From Chlorops oryzae (Eukaryota > Arthropoda > Insecta > Diptera > Chloropidae), in NCBI GenBank assembly GCA_020466095.1, contig CM035809.1, positions 24,688,455 through 24,752,454 of the forward strand: a DNA stretch of 64,000 nucleotides, in the 5' to 3' direction. The position numbers and the translations under genes were made by a program. Shown piece by piece: positions 22,621-32,080 of this stretch. The notes below the pieces were generated by a model, which saw nothing but the letters and a program-made list of their open reading frames with translations, was not told the DNA's origin and did no database searches. Within the stretch, counting starts at the first letter, position 1. Each line of letters begins with the position of its first letter.

Positions 22621-23176
22621 TGGAAAGGAAAGGAAAGGAAAGGAAAGGAAAGGAAAGGAAAGGAAAGGAAAGGAAAGGAAAGGAAAGGAAAGGAAAGGAA
22701 AGGAAAGGAAAGGAAAGGAAAAAGGAAAGGAAAGGAAAGGAAAGGAAAGGAAAGGAAAGGGAAAGGAAAGGAAAGGAAAGGAAAGAAATGGAAAGGAATG
22801 GAAAGGAATGGAAAGGAAAGGAATGGAAAGGAAGGAAAGGAAGGAAAGGAAAGGAAAGGAATGGAAAGGAAAGGAAATGGAAAGGAAAGGAAAGGAAAGG
22901 AAAGGAAAGGAAAGGAAAGGAAAGTGAAAGGAAAAGTTTGAAAGGAAAGGAAAGTGAATGGAAAGAATGGAAAGGTTAATGGAAAGGAATGGAAAGGAAT
23001 GGAAAGGAATGGAAAGGAATGGAAAGGAAAGGAAAGGAAAGGAAAGGAAAGGAAAGGAAAGGAAAGGAAAGGAAAGGAAAGGAAAGGAAAGGAAAGGAAA
23101 GGAAAGGAAAGGAAAGGAAAGGAAAGGAAAGGAAAGGAAAGGAAAGGAAAGGAAAGGAAAGGAAAGGAAAGGAAAG
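22621..23176. repeat. (GGAAA)n satellite, about 555 bp
   Basis: Pure purine on the plus strand, about 110 copies of GGAAA with patches of GGAAT and GGAAAT in the middle (22790-23020). Long reading frames through it are artefacts of the pentamer. Confidence 0.97.
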
Positions 23177-23221
23177 TGTGACAGAGACAACTATATTTAT
23201 GCTTTTTAAACTCTTCAAAAT

Positions 23222-23395
23222 ATGACAAAAATTTTACACTTTCGAAGCCGCTTTTCGTGTTTATTTTCAAAAATTAGTTACATTCAGCTGTTCTGGCATA
23301 TACTTTGCATAACAATTTGACATGTTCATTTCTCTGGTGAAGTAAAGCCGGAAAGATCAGATGCAACACTGCGCCTTTAATACTTCTGTCAAGCA
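23222..23395 (-). repeat. dispersed repeat R1, inverted copy
   Basis: In reverse complement it shares GAAATGAACATGTCAAATTG, TTATGCAAAGTATATGCCAG and AACAGCT with 34800-34900, and is more distantly like 43660-43790. Confidence 0.75.
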
Positions 23396-23539
23396 ATAAA
23401 TATTTTTACAAGCGGCGTTATGGTATAGAAAAACGACTATAAGTGACACTGAATGAAAATTTATGGATTTTCAGGAGGTATCAAGAGTACCTTGCATCAT
23501 CGACTTGGCTTCCAATTGATGGAAAGTCGTCGATTGTTT

Positions 23540-23688
23540 CAGTGGCGTAGCGAGACATTTCGGCGCCCGGGCCACACATGGAAATGCCGCCCTCTCCAAT
23601 CGGCCTCAATAAAAATACCTTCATAAAAATTGAAATATGATATGGCACCCGGGGCGACTTCCCCTTCTCCCCCCTCACTACGCTACTG
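23540..23688. mobile_element. hAT-type MITE
   Basis: The ends CAGTGGCGTAG and CTACGCTACTG (one-base difference) begin with CAG and end with CTG as in hAT elements. Flanking 8-mers GATTGTTT (23532-23539) and GGTTGTTT (23689-23696) match at seven of eight bases, consistent with an old 8-bp target duplication. It is 149 bp and non-coding. Confidence 0.75.
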
Positions 23689-24101
23689 GGTTGTTTCGAA
23701 AATATTGCAATTCGATTAAAAATAGATTTTTAGCTATTTTTCTTGGTTTTGTAAACTTTCATTTGACGGTTTTAGCCTCTTATAAGAAAAAGCTCTGGCA
23801 GCATTTTTTGTAAAGATGAATGAATTCGATATTTTCGATTGTTCGATATTCGATTAAAGTTACAAATTTTGCCGCGTAATGGCGAATTATGGGAGTCGCT
23901 GAATTACGCTTCAATTCAATCGAGTCAAAATGTTTGCCTGCAATTATATCGACAATTTTTACAACTAATGCATAAAAAAATATGAAAATAAGATTTGATT
24001 AGATTCCTATAGATAGCTGAACGATAGCCCGCCATTAAGTATGCCTCAAAAATTAATTTTTACAAGTTTTCTTGCCTCGTTTATCACCAACATCAAGTCT
24101 A

Positions 24102-24244
24102 GAGCGAGAAATTGTTGTTGTTTCCCATGCTATTCAAAAAAGTAAAAAGCCGGTTTAACATGGGAAACAACAACAACGAATCGCGATTTTGAGTTTGTGA
24201 CGTTTCCTCTCTCAAGTGGCGCTATCTTGTTTTCTTGTATCATG
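24102..24244. mobile_element. CATGATAC-family MITE, left end missing
   Basis: Nearly identical to the right 143 bp of the element at 40658-40889, including CTTGTATCATG at the right end and the internal inverted words GTTGTTGTTTCCCATG/CATGGGAAACAACAACAA. The left terminal repeat is absent. Confidence 0.85.
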
Positions 24245-24395
24245 GGAATACCGAAACCTAGCTAAGCCGTCACCAGTATGTTCATCGGATATTGGATCGA
24301 ACTGGAAGTATGTTGGGATTCTTCGGGTGCAACGTAAGAACTATAGACCGTATGACCCTAATACAATTTTTATTATGGCACAGACGGGATCAGGG

Positions 24396-25655
24396 GTCCC
24401 GGCCAGGCACGGCAGAACAGATTTTTCCCGAGTGGGTAGTAGAGGTGGGAAAAAATCGATGTTAACATCGATACATCGATAGTATCGATGTTTTTAAGTT
24501 AAAATAAATAATAATGAAAAGAAAGTTAAAAATGCAAAATAGATTAAGTTTGATTTAATTCTAACAACCTTAGTTGATGGAAAAAAATTGTTAGTTATCA
24601 GAAACCATCAATAGTGCACGATTGTGGGATACATCGACGATGTTTTTAAATGTCCGAAGTGAATATGTTCAGTAGTTCAGGAGTTATTAGCATATTTCAT
24701 TTGTGGGGGAAGCAGTGGGCGGATCACGCCCATATTTTTCAATAACATCCCAATGGGTCCAAGGTATATATGTTCCAAGTTTGAAGTGAATATGTTAAGT
24801 GGTTCAGAAGTTACGAGCATTTTTATATATGTATGTAAACAAATGCTACCGCAAAGCATTTAGAAAGAAAAGCTGATGCAATATTGTACATGCGTACATA
24901 CATAGAATACATTCCGCGTTCTTGGAAAGGCGCGCCGTCGCATATAGAAAAATGCTCATAACTTCTGAACCACTTAACTATTCACTTCAAACTTGGAACA
25001 TATATACCTTGGACCCATTGGGATGTTATTGAAAAATATGGGCGTGATCCGCCCACTGCTTCCCCCACAAATGAAATATGCTAATAACTCCTGAACTACT
25101 GAACATATTCACTTCGGACTTGGAACGTACATACCTTTCACTCATTGGGATATTACTGCAAAATATGGGCGTGATCCGCCCACTCCTACCTCCAAAAATG
25201 AAAAAAATACTTATAACTTTTGAACCGCCAAACGTATTAACTTCCGACTTGGAATGTACAACATATCATACATGCAGTAAATGCCTCCGAAATAATAGAA
25301 TAACATTTTATTTAAAAAGACAATTATTAGGGGTAAAATTTTTACGTATTAAATTTTCGCGGCCAAGTATTTTCCAAATACTTCCGTTTGGTAGTTTTGG
25401 CTTATGTCGTTTAATGCTTTTCATTCTTTATTAACGCAAAGATACAGGCTCTACGGAAACATTGCATATTAACTCAAAATGAAAAAATTGGAAAAAATTT
25501 TTTTGTCAAAACTGGCATTCCAAAAATTTCGTGAAATTTTTACTGAGTAAAATAGCCACTTGGAAAATTTCGAGTGGGTAAAATACCCACTCGGAAAATC
25601 TCGAGTGGGTACAACTACCCCATGTAAACGCCGTTCTGCCGTGCCTGGTCCCGGC
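24396..25655. mobile_element. non-autonomous hAT element with perfect 8-bp target duplication
   Basis: The element is 24404-25647 (1244 bp). Its ends CAGGCACGGCAGAAC and GTTCTGCCGTGCCTG are perfect inverted repeats, and GTCCCGGC occurs directly on both sides (24396-24403 and 25648-25655). CAG...CTG ends plus an 8-bp duplication define hAT. There is no transposase. The interior contains a large palindrome (24664-25110) and GAGTGGGTA motifs near both ends. Confidence 0.92.
24664..25110. repeat. large palindrome inside the hAT element
   Basis: About 160 bp at 24664-24826 recur inverted at about 24950-25110, including AGTAGTTCAGGAGTTATTAG, CAGTGGGCGGATCACGCCC and TGGGTCCAAGGTATATATG. The spacer is about 125 bp. 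A third, diverged direct copy of the arm follows at 25080-25260. Confidence 0.9.
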
Positions 25656-26484
25656 TAATATTTGGGAGTAGCCCTTGGTGCCTAAGTATGTCAGCCTTTG
25701 TGGCTAGATTAACCCAACCTATCCTACGATTATATATATACATAACTCCAAATTTTTTATACTCATATACGACTCTAATTTAGCCCCCTTCGCTATATGA
25801 TTTCGGACTCATATAGGACGACCCTCGCAAGAAGGGAAGCACGTTCAATTTGGACTCCTAAGTGAGCTAAGGGCTCACACTAAAAATAAAAATTTATAAA
25901 TGACTTATTTAGGTGAAAAGTGAAGTTAAAGGGCTTCTGAAATTATTTGAACGGTTTCTCTCTGTATGCATGTGTCAATTATTTATTTTCTTATGATTTA
26001 GAACAGCTTTAAGCTTAAGGTAAATATATCAATTTGCCGTCTGTAATCGATTTTTTCAAATCCATTTTTTTTCTTCTAGCAATTATATTCTAGTCTAACT
26101 TAATCCTTTCTTTGGTGGATTTTTGATGGAACTAGTCCCTCACTCGGTCTGTCGCTTGGCCTGTTCTTTTTAATCATCTGAAAATTATGTGTGCTCAATG
26201 TTTTCCCTACAAATGCATACACTTTGGTGGGGGTCTAGCCAGACCCGGGTGTATTATTTGAAGAACCTTTTTCGTTCTATTTGAAGACCTTTTATTAATG
26301 TTTCATTTCTAAAATCGATGGGAAATTCAATTTTAGGAAGCTACCTGGAAGCTCATTTCAGTATCTTAACTGGAAGTATGTTAAAAGGCTCATGAAAAAG
26401 TCTGGCCAGACCCGGGTCTACAACGGAGGGTTAAGGGCGGTTCCAAATGGCAAAATGATTTAAAAAAATTATTTTTCAGGTAAT
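25656..26484. other. intergenic sequence, no gene recognised
   Basis: AT-rich. The phrase CCAGACCCGGGT occurs twice (26238-26249 and 26406-26417), perhaps ends of a degraded element. Confidence 0.45.
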
Positions 26485-26730
26485 TTAAATTTGATCGATG
26501 GAATCAGCAGGAATGAGTTTGTATCTATTAACCATATGTGCCTCCAATAGTGTCCACAACTCTGAAAAATTAATATGATATCTAGAACCTTGCACAATTA
26601 TGTTTAAAATATAATATTGCGAGATAAAAATACCCACATGAATCATACCACCAGGGGACACGTAATTTTCCAATTGATTATTTTGAAAATTAAATTGCTT
26701 AAGCGTTCGGGGGAGACGTACTATTCCCAA
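26485..26730 (-). CDS. candidate small gene fragment with a 60-bp intron
   Basis: The minus-strand sequence reads LGIVRLPRTLKQFNFQNNQL, then NYVSPG, a donor GTATGA at 26648, a 60-bp intron ending TGCAAG at 26589, then GSRYHINFSELWTLL to a stop at 26485-26487. The first part has leucine-rich-repeat spacing. The intron is a multiple of three without stops, so splicing is not proven. No ATG is seen in this frame; the 5' end may lie in another exon or the piece may be a relic. I do not recognise the product. Confidence 0.3.
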   Translation of the reverse strand: MGIVRLPRTLKQFNFQNNQLENYVSPGGMIHVGIFISQYYILNIIVQGSRYHINFSELWTLLEAHMVNRYKLIPADSIDQI

Positions 26731-27065
26731 GCTAATCTTGAAAATACATAAACCTGCTTAAGCTCTCATTCATTCTGCGATCAAGTTCTAAGGCCTCATG
26801 AGGTTCATTCGTTCGACTTAAATAATTGAGAAAATATAAATAAAATAAAAAAATTTTTTTTTTAAATAATTAAAAATAAAATGCACTTTCCATTGCTCGG
26901 ATTTATTTCTTACGAGACCTCGAAAACTTAAAAAAGGACCAGAATTTCGACTTGAAATGTGAGAAACCAGAGAAGCAATGGCGCTATTACAGGTAAGAAA
27001 GAACATTTCACCCATTTTATTGTGAACATATTTTGATCGAGTGTCCTTAAAGTGAACAAGATCTT

Positions 27066-28766
27066 ATGGCATATATGATTCGAAATGCAGCTAAATCCGA
27101 TTGCAGTTTCATCGTAATCGATCCCACCGGCCGAAGACCACAAACGGCTGTCGAGAGCTTCCAGTGGATTCTAAATGATATATCGCCGGTCATAAAATCA
27201 ATTTTAAACGATAAAAAGAATCGGAAAAATAATTGCAAATGTATTCAAATCAATGATTCGAATTTTGAGTCGATTTTGACCTATGCACATACCAAATCAA
27301 TAGAGCCGTATAAAAACCTCCTCGATTTACTGAAAAGTGCTATAAAATTTGAGATCATCGAATTGAGAAAACATATCGCTTACACAATCGATCGAGATTG
27401 GAGGAAATTCTGTCAAACATTCGCTTGGACCGATATTCTTCAGGCCGCTTATTTATTGAAGGAAGATGAACCCGAATTAAGCGCAGCCATGTGGAAGGTA
27501 TTTTTATATTAACCCATTGCTTCCCAAACATGACAAATATTGAATTTTTTAAATCAAATTGTCTTATCTTGAAAGACTTGGTTTTTTGTTTATTAACCCA
27601 TTTTGGAATTTCCATTAATTTTATGCTTTTCAGCTTATTCTTCTGAATTCCTTTATCTCTTTATGAATCATAAGGCCTCGCTTTTAAGTTGACAGTGGGT
27701 TAAATGTTGGTTTAGTGACATTTTAATTAATTTTTATAGCTAATTTAAAATTCTAAAAGAAATTATCTCCAAACAAATAATTCCGGAAACTTTTTGATCA
27801 GCCTAAAAAAAATTTTTAATTCAATTTTTACCTCAATCTTCGATCCTTTTCAGCTTCAAATTAGAAAAAAACTCTAAGAAATTATTTTTTAAAATACTCA
27901 CTTTCTTTTAAGCTGTTACCTTTTCAAAAGACGCAAATTAGAAACTCCCTTCGATATCTCAACATCCTAATGAAAAATGGGGTTCCTAAAATCTTGAGGG
28001 GTTATCAGTAATTATATTCCCTCTATTATTATCTATAATTATCTATATCCACAAAACGCTTTAACCCTTTCACTACCAAATTATTCTCCAATGTTACCAC
28101 AAAGTAAAATATTCGGTTCAAAATTTCTCATATATTATACGAACATAATTTTAAAATACGATTTAACCCTTTCACTACCAAACTTACTTCAGAAGCACGT
28201 GCCAAATTCGATCATATATATAAAAGTTCGATTGGAATGCACCATCCCAATGGTAATCAAAGGGTTAAGAATTCAGAATTTCAAAAAATTTTGTAGAAAA
28301 AAATTCAAAGATTTGTGTCCCTAAAAATACGACAGTGTGGGAAGTAATAGGTTAAATATGGGGCTTCCTAATAAGGTATTAAAATTTTTTTTTTTTCATT
28401 TTTAGTTCATAAAGGAAATGGAATTCGAAAATTTGGAGGAAGAACTGAACTCCAGAATTGTGGAAATATCAAATTTTGATTACAATCTCTTCAAAGATCT
28501 TTTCGAACTGTTACAATGGAAAGGCTTATCATCCTTACAGCTATTGAAAATAATCGAAGCTAATATTATAAAAAATGCGTTAAACGGAAGAGCACCGAAT
28601 TCCTCGAAAGATGTTGGAAATCAAACAAGAGATATATTCGGTCACCTCATCAAAAATGATCGACTTTTCAACGCTGACCGAAAAGGAATTCATTGAGGGA
28701 ACCGAAAGCTCCAAACTACTTAACGAGACTATGAAAAGTGATATTTTAAAGAAAATTTCCAAATAA
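27066..28766 (+). CDS. BTB/BACK-like protein gene, apparent one-base frameshift
   Basis: Exon 27066-27497 and exon 28406-28766 join in phase 0 (WK|FIKEME; donor GTATTT, acceptor TTTTTAG). The first exon looks like a divergent BTB fold (CSFIVIDPTGR, then WILNDISPVIKSIL), the second like a BACK region. At 28607-28609 the frame runs out of the family-like sequence; skipping one A restores MLEIKQEIYSV, IDFSTLTEKEFIEG and a stop at 28764-28766. BTB/BACK proteins often serve as Cullin-3 adaptors, but the exact role is unknown. A further 5' exon may splice in: QWRYYSEQDLMAY would result from removing 26993-27052. It could be a pseudogene, a young gene, or an intact gene with a sequencing error. Confidence 0.55.
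28167..28264. mobile_element. short piggyBac-like MITE in the BTB gene intron
   Basis: TTAA at 28163-28166 and 28265-28268 brackets a 98-bp sequence starting CCCTTTCACTACC and ending AATCAAAGGG. A second left end, TTTAACCCTTTCACTACC, lies at 28061-28078. Confidence 0.55.
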
Positions 28767-29516
28767 AATGTTAATTTCTTACGATAAATCGAACCTTTGT
28801 TGCTCTTCTCTCCACGAGATATTTAGGCTTTTTAAATGGCAATACAGGGCTCCGATTTTCTTGACTTTTATAAATTTAAAGCATACTTTATAGAGTAAAA
28901 ATTTTGTTTCAACTCACATAAAGTTAAAATTCAAATCGATTTTTAACTTCAATATGAATTTTTTTGAAGTTAGAAAAGTGATTTGAAGTTCAACTTCGCT
29001 AAACTTATTCGCAAAATTTTTGCCCCATAAAGTATGCTTCAAAATTATAAAAGTAAAAAAATCAAAGCCCTGAATAGAACACGATAGCTATTAAGGGCGA
29101 AGTCCAGGCCTAGAGCGGACCTACTTTTTTTGGTTCAAAATTAAAGAACTTTTAGAGTTATGGCTCGATTTTTAAGCAGATTCCGTCTTCAAGGCCCAAT
29201 CGTAATCTTATCAATGAATAAATACTTCAATTTACCTGCACAACTTCATCAATTTCCTCATCATATTCATTCCCCTCCTCATTGTCTTCATTATATTCTT
29301 CATTTTCATGTTCGTATTCCTGGATCACGCCCGTCAACGTGCTAGGTAAATCTAAATCCATTTTAAGAATTTTGACCAAAGAGCTTATGGATGTAAGTGA
29401 ACTGCGGGTGCTGAAGGTCAGAAGTATTTGACCAAAGTTTGAGATCGTCTTCCTTCAGATGCAATTTCTCGAAGAATTTCAAGTGGTTTCAACCATCTGA
29501 TAGATGCTCCGCAAAC
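28767..29516. other. intergenic sequence downstream of the BTB-like gene
   Basis: AATAAA overlaps the stop of the preceding gene (28762-28767) and could be its polyadenylation signal. Words of AAAGTATGCTTCAAAATTATAAA and their inverse flank 28850-29060, hinting at an old inverted repeat. No gene is seen. Confidence 0.45.
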
Positions 29517-29965
29517 GTCCGCGTCGAACTATTTTGTATAGGTTCGCCACGAACTATTTTGTATAGGTCCGCGACGAACTATTTTGTATAGGTTCGCGAC
29601 GAACTATTTTGTATAGGTTCGCGACGAACTATTTTGTATAGGTCCGCGACGAACTATTTTGTATAGGTCCGCGACGAACTATTTTGTATAGGTTCGCGAC
29701 GAACTATTTTGTATAGGTCTCCTACGAACTATTTTGTATAGGTCCGCGACGAACTATTTTGTATAGGTCTCCTACGAACTATTTTGTATAGGTTCGCGAC
29801 GAACTTTTTTATAGGTCTCGCGACGAACTATTTTGTATAGGTCCGCGACGAACTATTTTGTATAGGTCTCCTACGAACTATTTTGTATAGGTCCGCGACG
29901 AACTATTTTGTATAGGTTCGCGACGAACTATTTTGTATAGGTCCCTGACGAACGAACTTTGTTGT
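29517..29965. repeat. 25-bp minisatellite GAACTATTTTGTATAGGTCC-GCGAC
   Basis: About 18 tandem copies of a 25-bp unit with variants TTCGCGAC, CCGCGAC and CTCCTAC at the junction. The array decays into scattered partial units until about 30120. Confidence 0.95.
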
Positions 29966-31706
29966 ATAGTGCGACAACTAATTTTGTTATAGTCGATTTT
30001 GTATTAGTCCGATACGAATATTTGAAGCTCTCTCTCGCAACTTAAACGAACAATATTATTGATATATCGGACGAATATTTTGCTCAATAGAGTCTCGCAA
30101 AGATATTATTTCTTAAAAGTTCAGATTTTATATATGAATGATATTTTATACAAGTTATTTAAGTGATATTCGGTGACGAAAGTGACTTTCTTTTCGCAAA
30201 ACTTAAAGTACAAACAAAGTATTACGAATTGAATATGAAGCCTTCTTGCTTACAAAGAACCAATATATCCAAAATTGAAATGCCAAAATTTCAAGATATT
30301 TTTTGGCTTTCAGATAATACGATGTCAATCAAACAAAATATATATTTACTTCAAAAGTTCATTTTATTTGAATTGATATTTTACTACAAACGTTAATTTA
30401 CAGTGAATAAATTTGAGTAGAGAAAGTGTGATGTTCTTATTTTCCAAAAAAACAAAAAAAAAAAAAAAATATTTAGAAAAAAAATGCCTTCTTGCTGTCA
30501 CAAAGAACCAATATAAGCTGCCATAAAATTGCAAATCGCCTAAAAGTTTGCAAAGATTATTTATTTGGCTTTTACAGATTAAGGAAATTGTGACATAAAA
30601 TAATAAAATGAAGAAAGGAAAAAAAAAATGTATTTTTATGATTGTGTATTTATGGTATTTACTTATCATTGGTCTTTGAAGTGAAATTTTGAAACGATTC
30701 TTAAAGTTATGATGCCTCCAAACCGTTCTAAGGACTGTATATATGACTAAAATTACTACCAACTATTTTTATTTTTTTTTTTTCTTTATACCCAGGAGGA
30801 AAGATGTTAAAATGTTTATTTTGAAAGTATGATGAAATTAATGAAAACCATTCATTCGGCCTTCAAAATGTCATTTGAAGAGGAGAAGAAGTCTGCTAAG
30901 ATGATAGTAGATTTAATGATTTTTACGTCTTATTGGAATTCTTTATGGGAAAAGAATTAGAAAAAGCCTTTAATTTTGCAGGATTTTTACTCCTTAAATT
31001 GGGCGGTGTTTTTTTGTGGCTCTTGTAATTCAAAAATTCGTTTTTAAAAATCAAAAAAAATTAAAGTTTTTTTTTATTATCTTTTTTCTTAACAGTGAAT
31101 GTCATTGGAAAACTTGTTGCTGGGTATAATTTTCCATTTGTTTTTTTTTTTTTAGGTGTGTGTGGCGTCGTCTTGACGCACATATGTATGTGTGTGTGAA
31201 TGTTTGCAAGTTTGATAGTTTATTGACAGATTTTTTTTCTCTTCTTCGTCGTTTCTTTGCTTATATTTACCGTTTTATAATCATGGATATTTACGAACTA
31301 GACTTACTTAAATATTACGCTCGTGGCGGTGTTCTCCGTATATTAATAAAGTTTGGGGGGAAAAAATTCATTCTCATTATGTGAGTGAGGAGCCCCTGTA
31401 GAGCTTCATTCAAGAAAATTAACATTAAAATAGAAACACGTTCGAATAGAATACTTTGTAAAATATAAAAACGTGGCGTCCATGTGAAAACACCGCACCA
31501 ATGACTTAAGAAAACATAGAAATATATATATTTATATATATAGATATATATATATATAGATGAGTTTTACTGTTGTTTTTGTTGTTGTTGTTGATGATGA
31601 TTTTGTTGACATTAAGTTTTCTTCCTCGTCTTTCCTTTTATATTTTCATTTTGTTTTTGTTTTTCTTACATTTTTTCTCGGTTTTTTTCTTTTTTTTTTC
31701 TCCCAC
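29966..31706. other. intergenic AT-rich sequence and D1 3' flank
   Basis: Two diverged copies of a segment with CCTTCTTGCT, ACAAAGAACCAATATA and AAATTGCAAATC/AAATTGAAATGCC lie at 30238-30320 and 30485-30560. The part next to 31707 is rich in T and probably holds the D1 3' untranslated region on the minus strand. No gene is seen. Confidence 0.45.
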
Positions 31707-32080
31707 TTAGTTGTCTTCTTCGGCATCTTCCTCGACGCTTTCGTATTGATTTGGTGGTGAATTAGCTTCATCATTTTCGTTATCATTGTCAGATTCCTCC
31801 CCATTGTCGGAATTTTCTTCCGCACCAGATTTTTCGGCCTTTGGACGTCCGCGCGGTTTGCCTGTAGCCGATTTAGAAGCAGCGCCACCCGCAGGACGGC
31901 CACGTTTCTTTGGTGTACCTTCGTCCTTATCGGTGGCTGAACGTTTTTCACCTCGTTTCTTCGGACGACCTTGACCACGTCCGGTACGTTGAATATTCAG
32001 ATTTACTGCTCCAGTGGCCGGTCTACCGATTGGTCGATGATCTTCATCATCATCGTCTTCATTGTTTGATTCATCGACAT
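31707..32080 (-). CDS. D1: D1 coding exon 2 (terminal)
   Basis: Begins after TTTTCAG with the second and third bases of an Asp codon, contains two RGRP hooks and one QGRP hook, ends in the acidic tail NQYESVEEDAEEDN and a TAA at 31709-31707. Confidence 0.85.

Noticed and set aside
22572..23270. Long open frames of FLSFPFLSFP or KERKGKERKG type
   Set aside because: They are translations of the GGAAA pentamer in all frames and not genes.
26976..27000. ATG at about 26979 followed directly by CAG-GTAAG as a first exon MALLQ of the BTB-like gene
   Set aside because: That frame meets TGA after the likely acceptor at 27052. Only the frame reading QWRYY joins correctly, so this ATG is not the start.
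29517..29965. CRISPR-like array of 25-bp repeats
   Set aside because: Units are directly tandem with no unique spacers, in a eukaryotic genome; it is a minisatellite.
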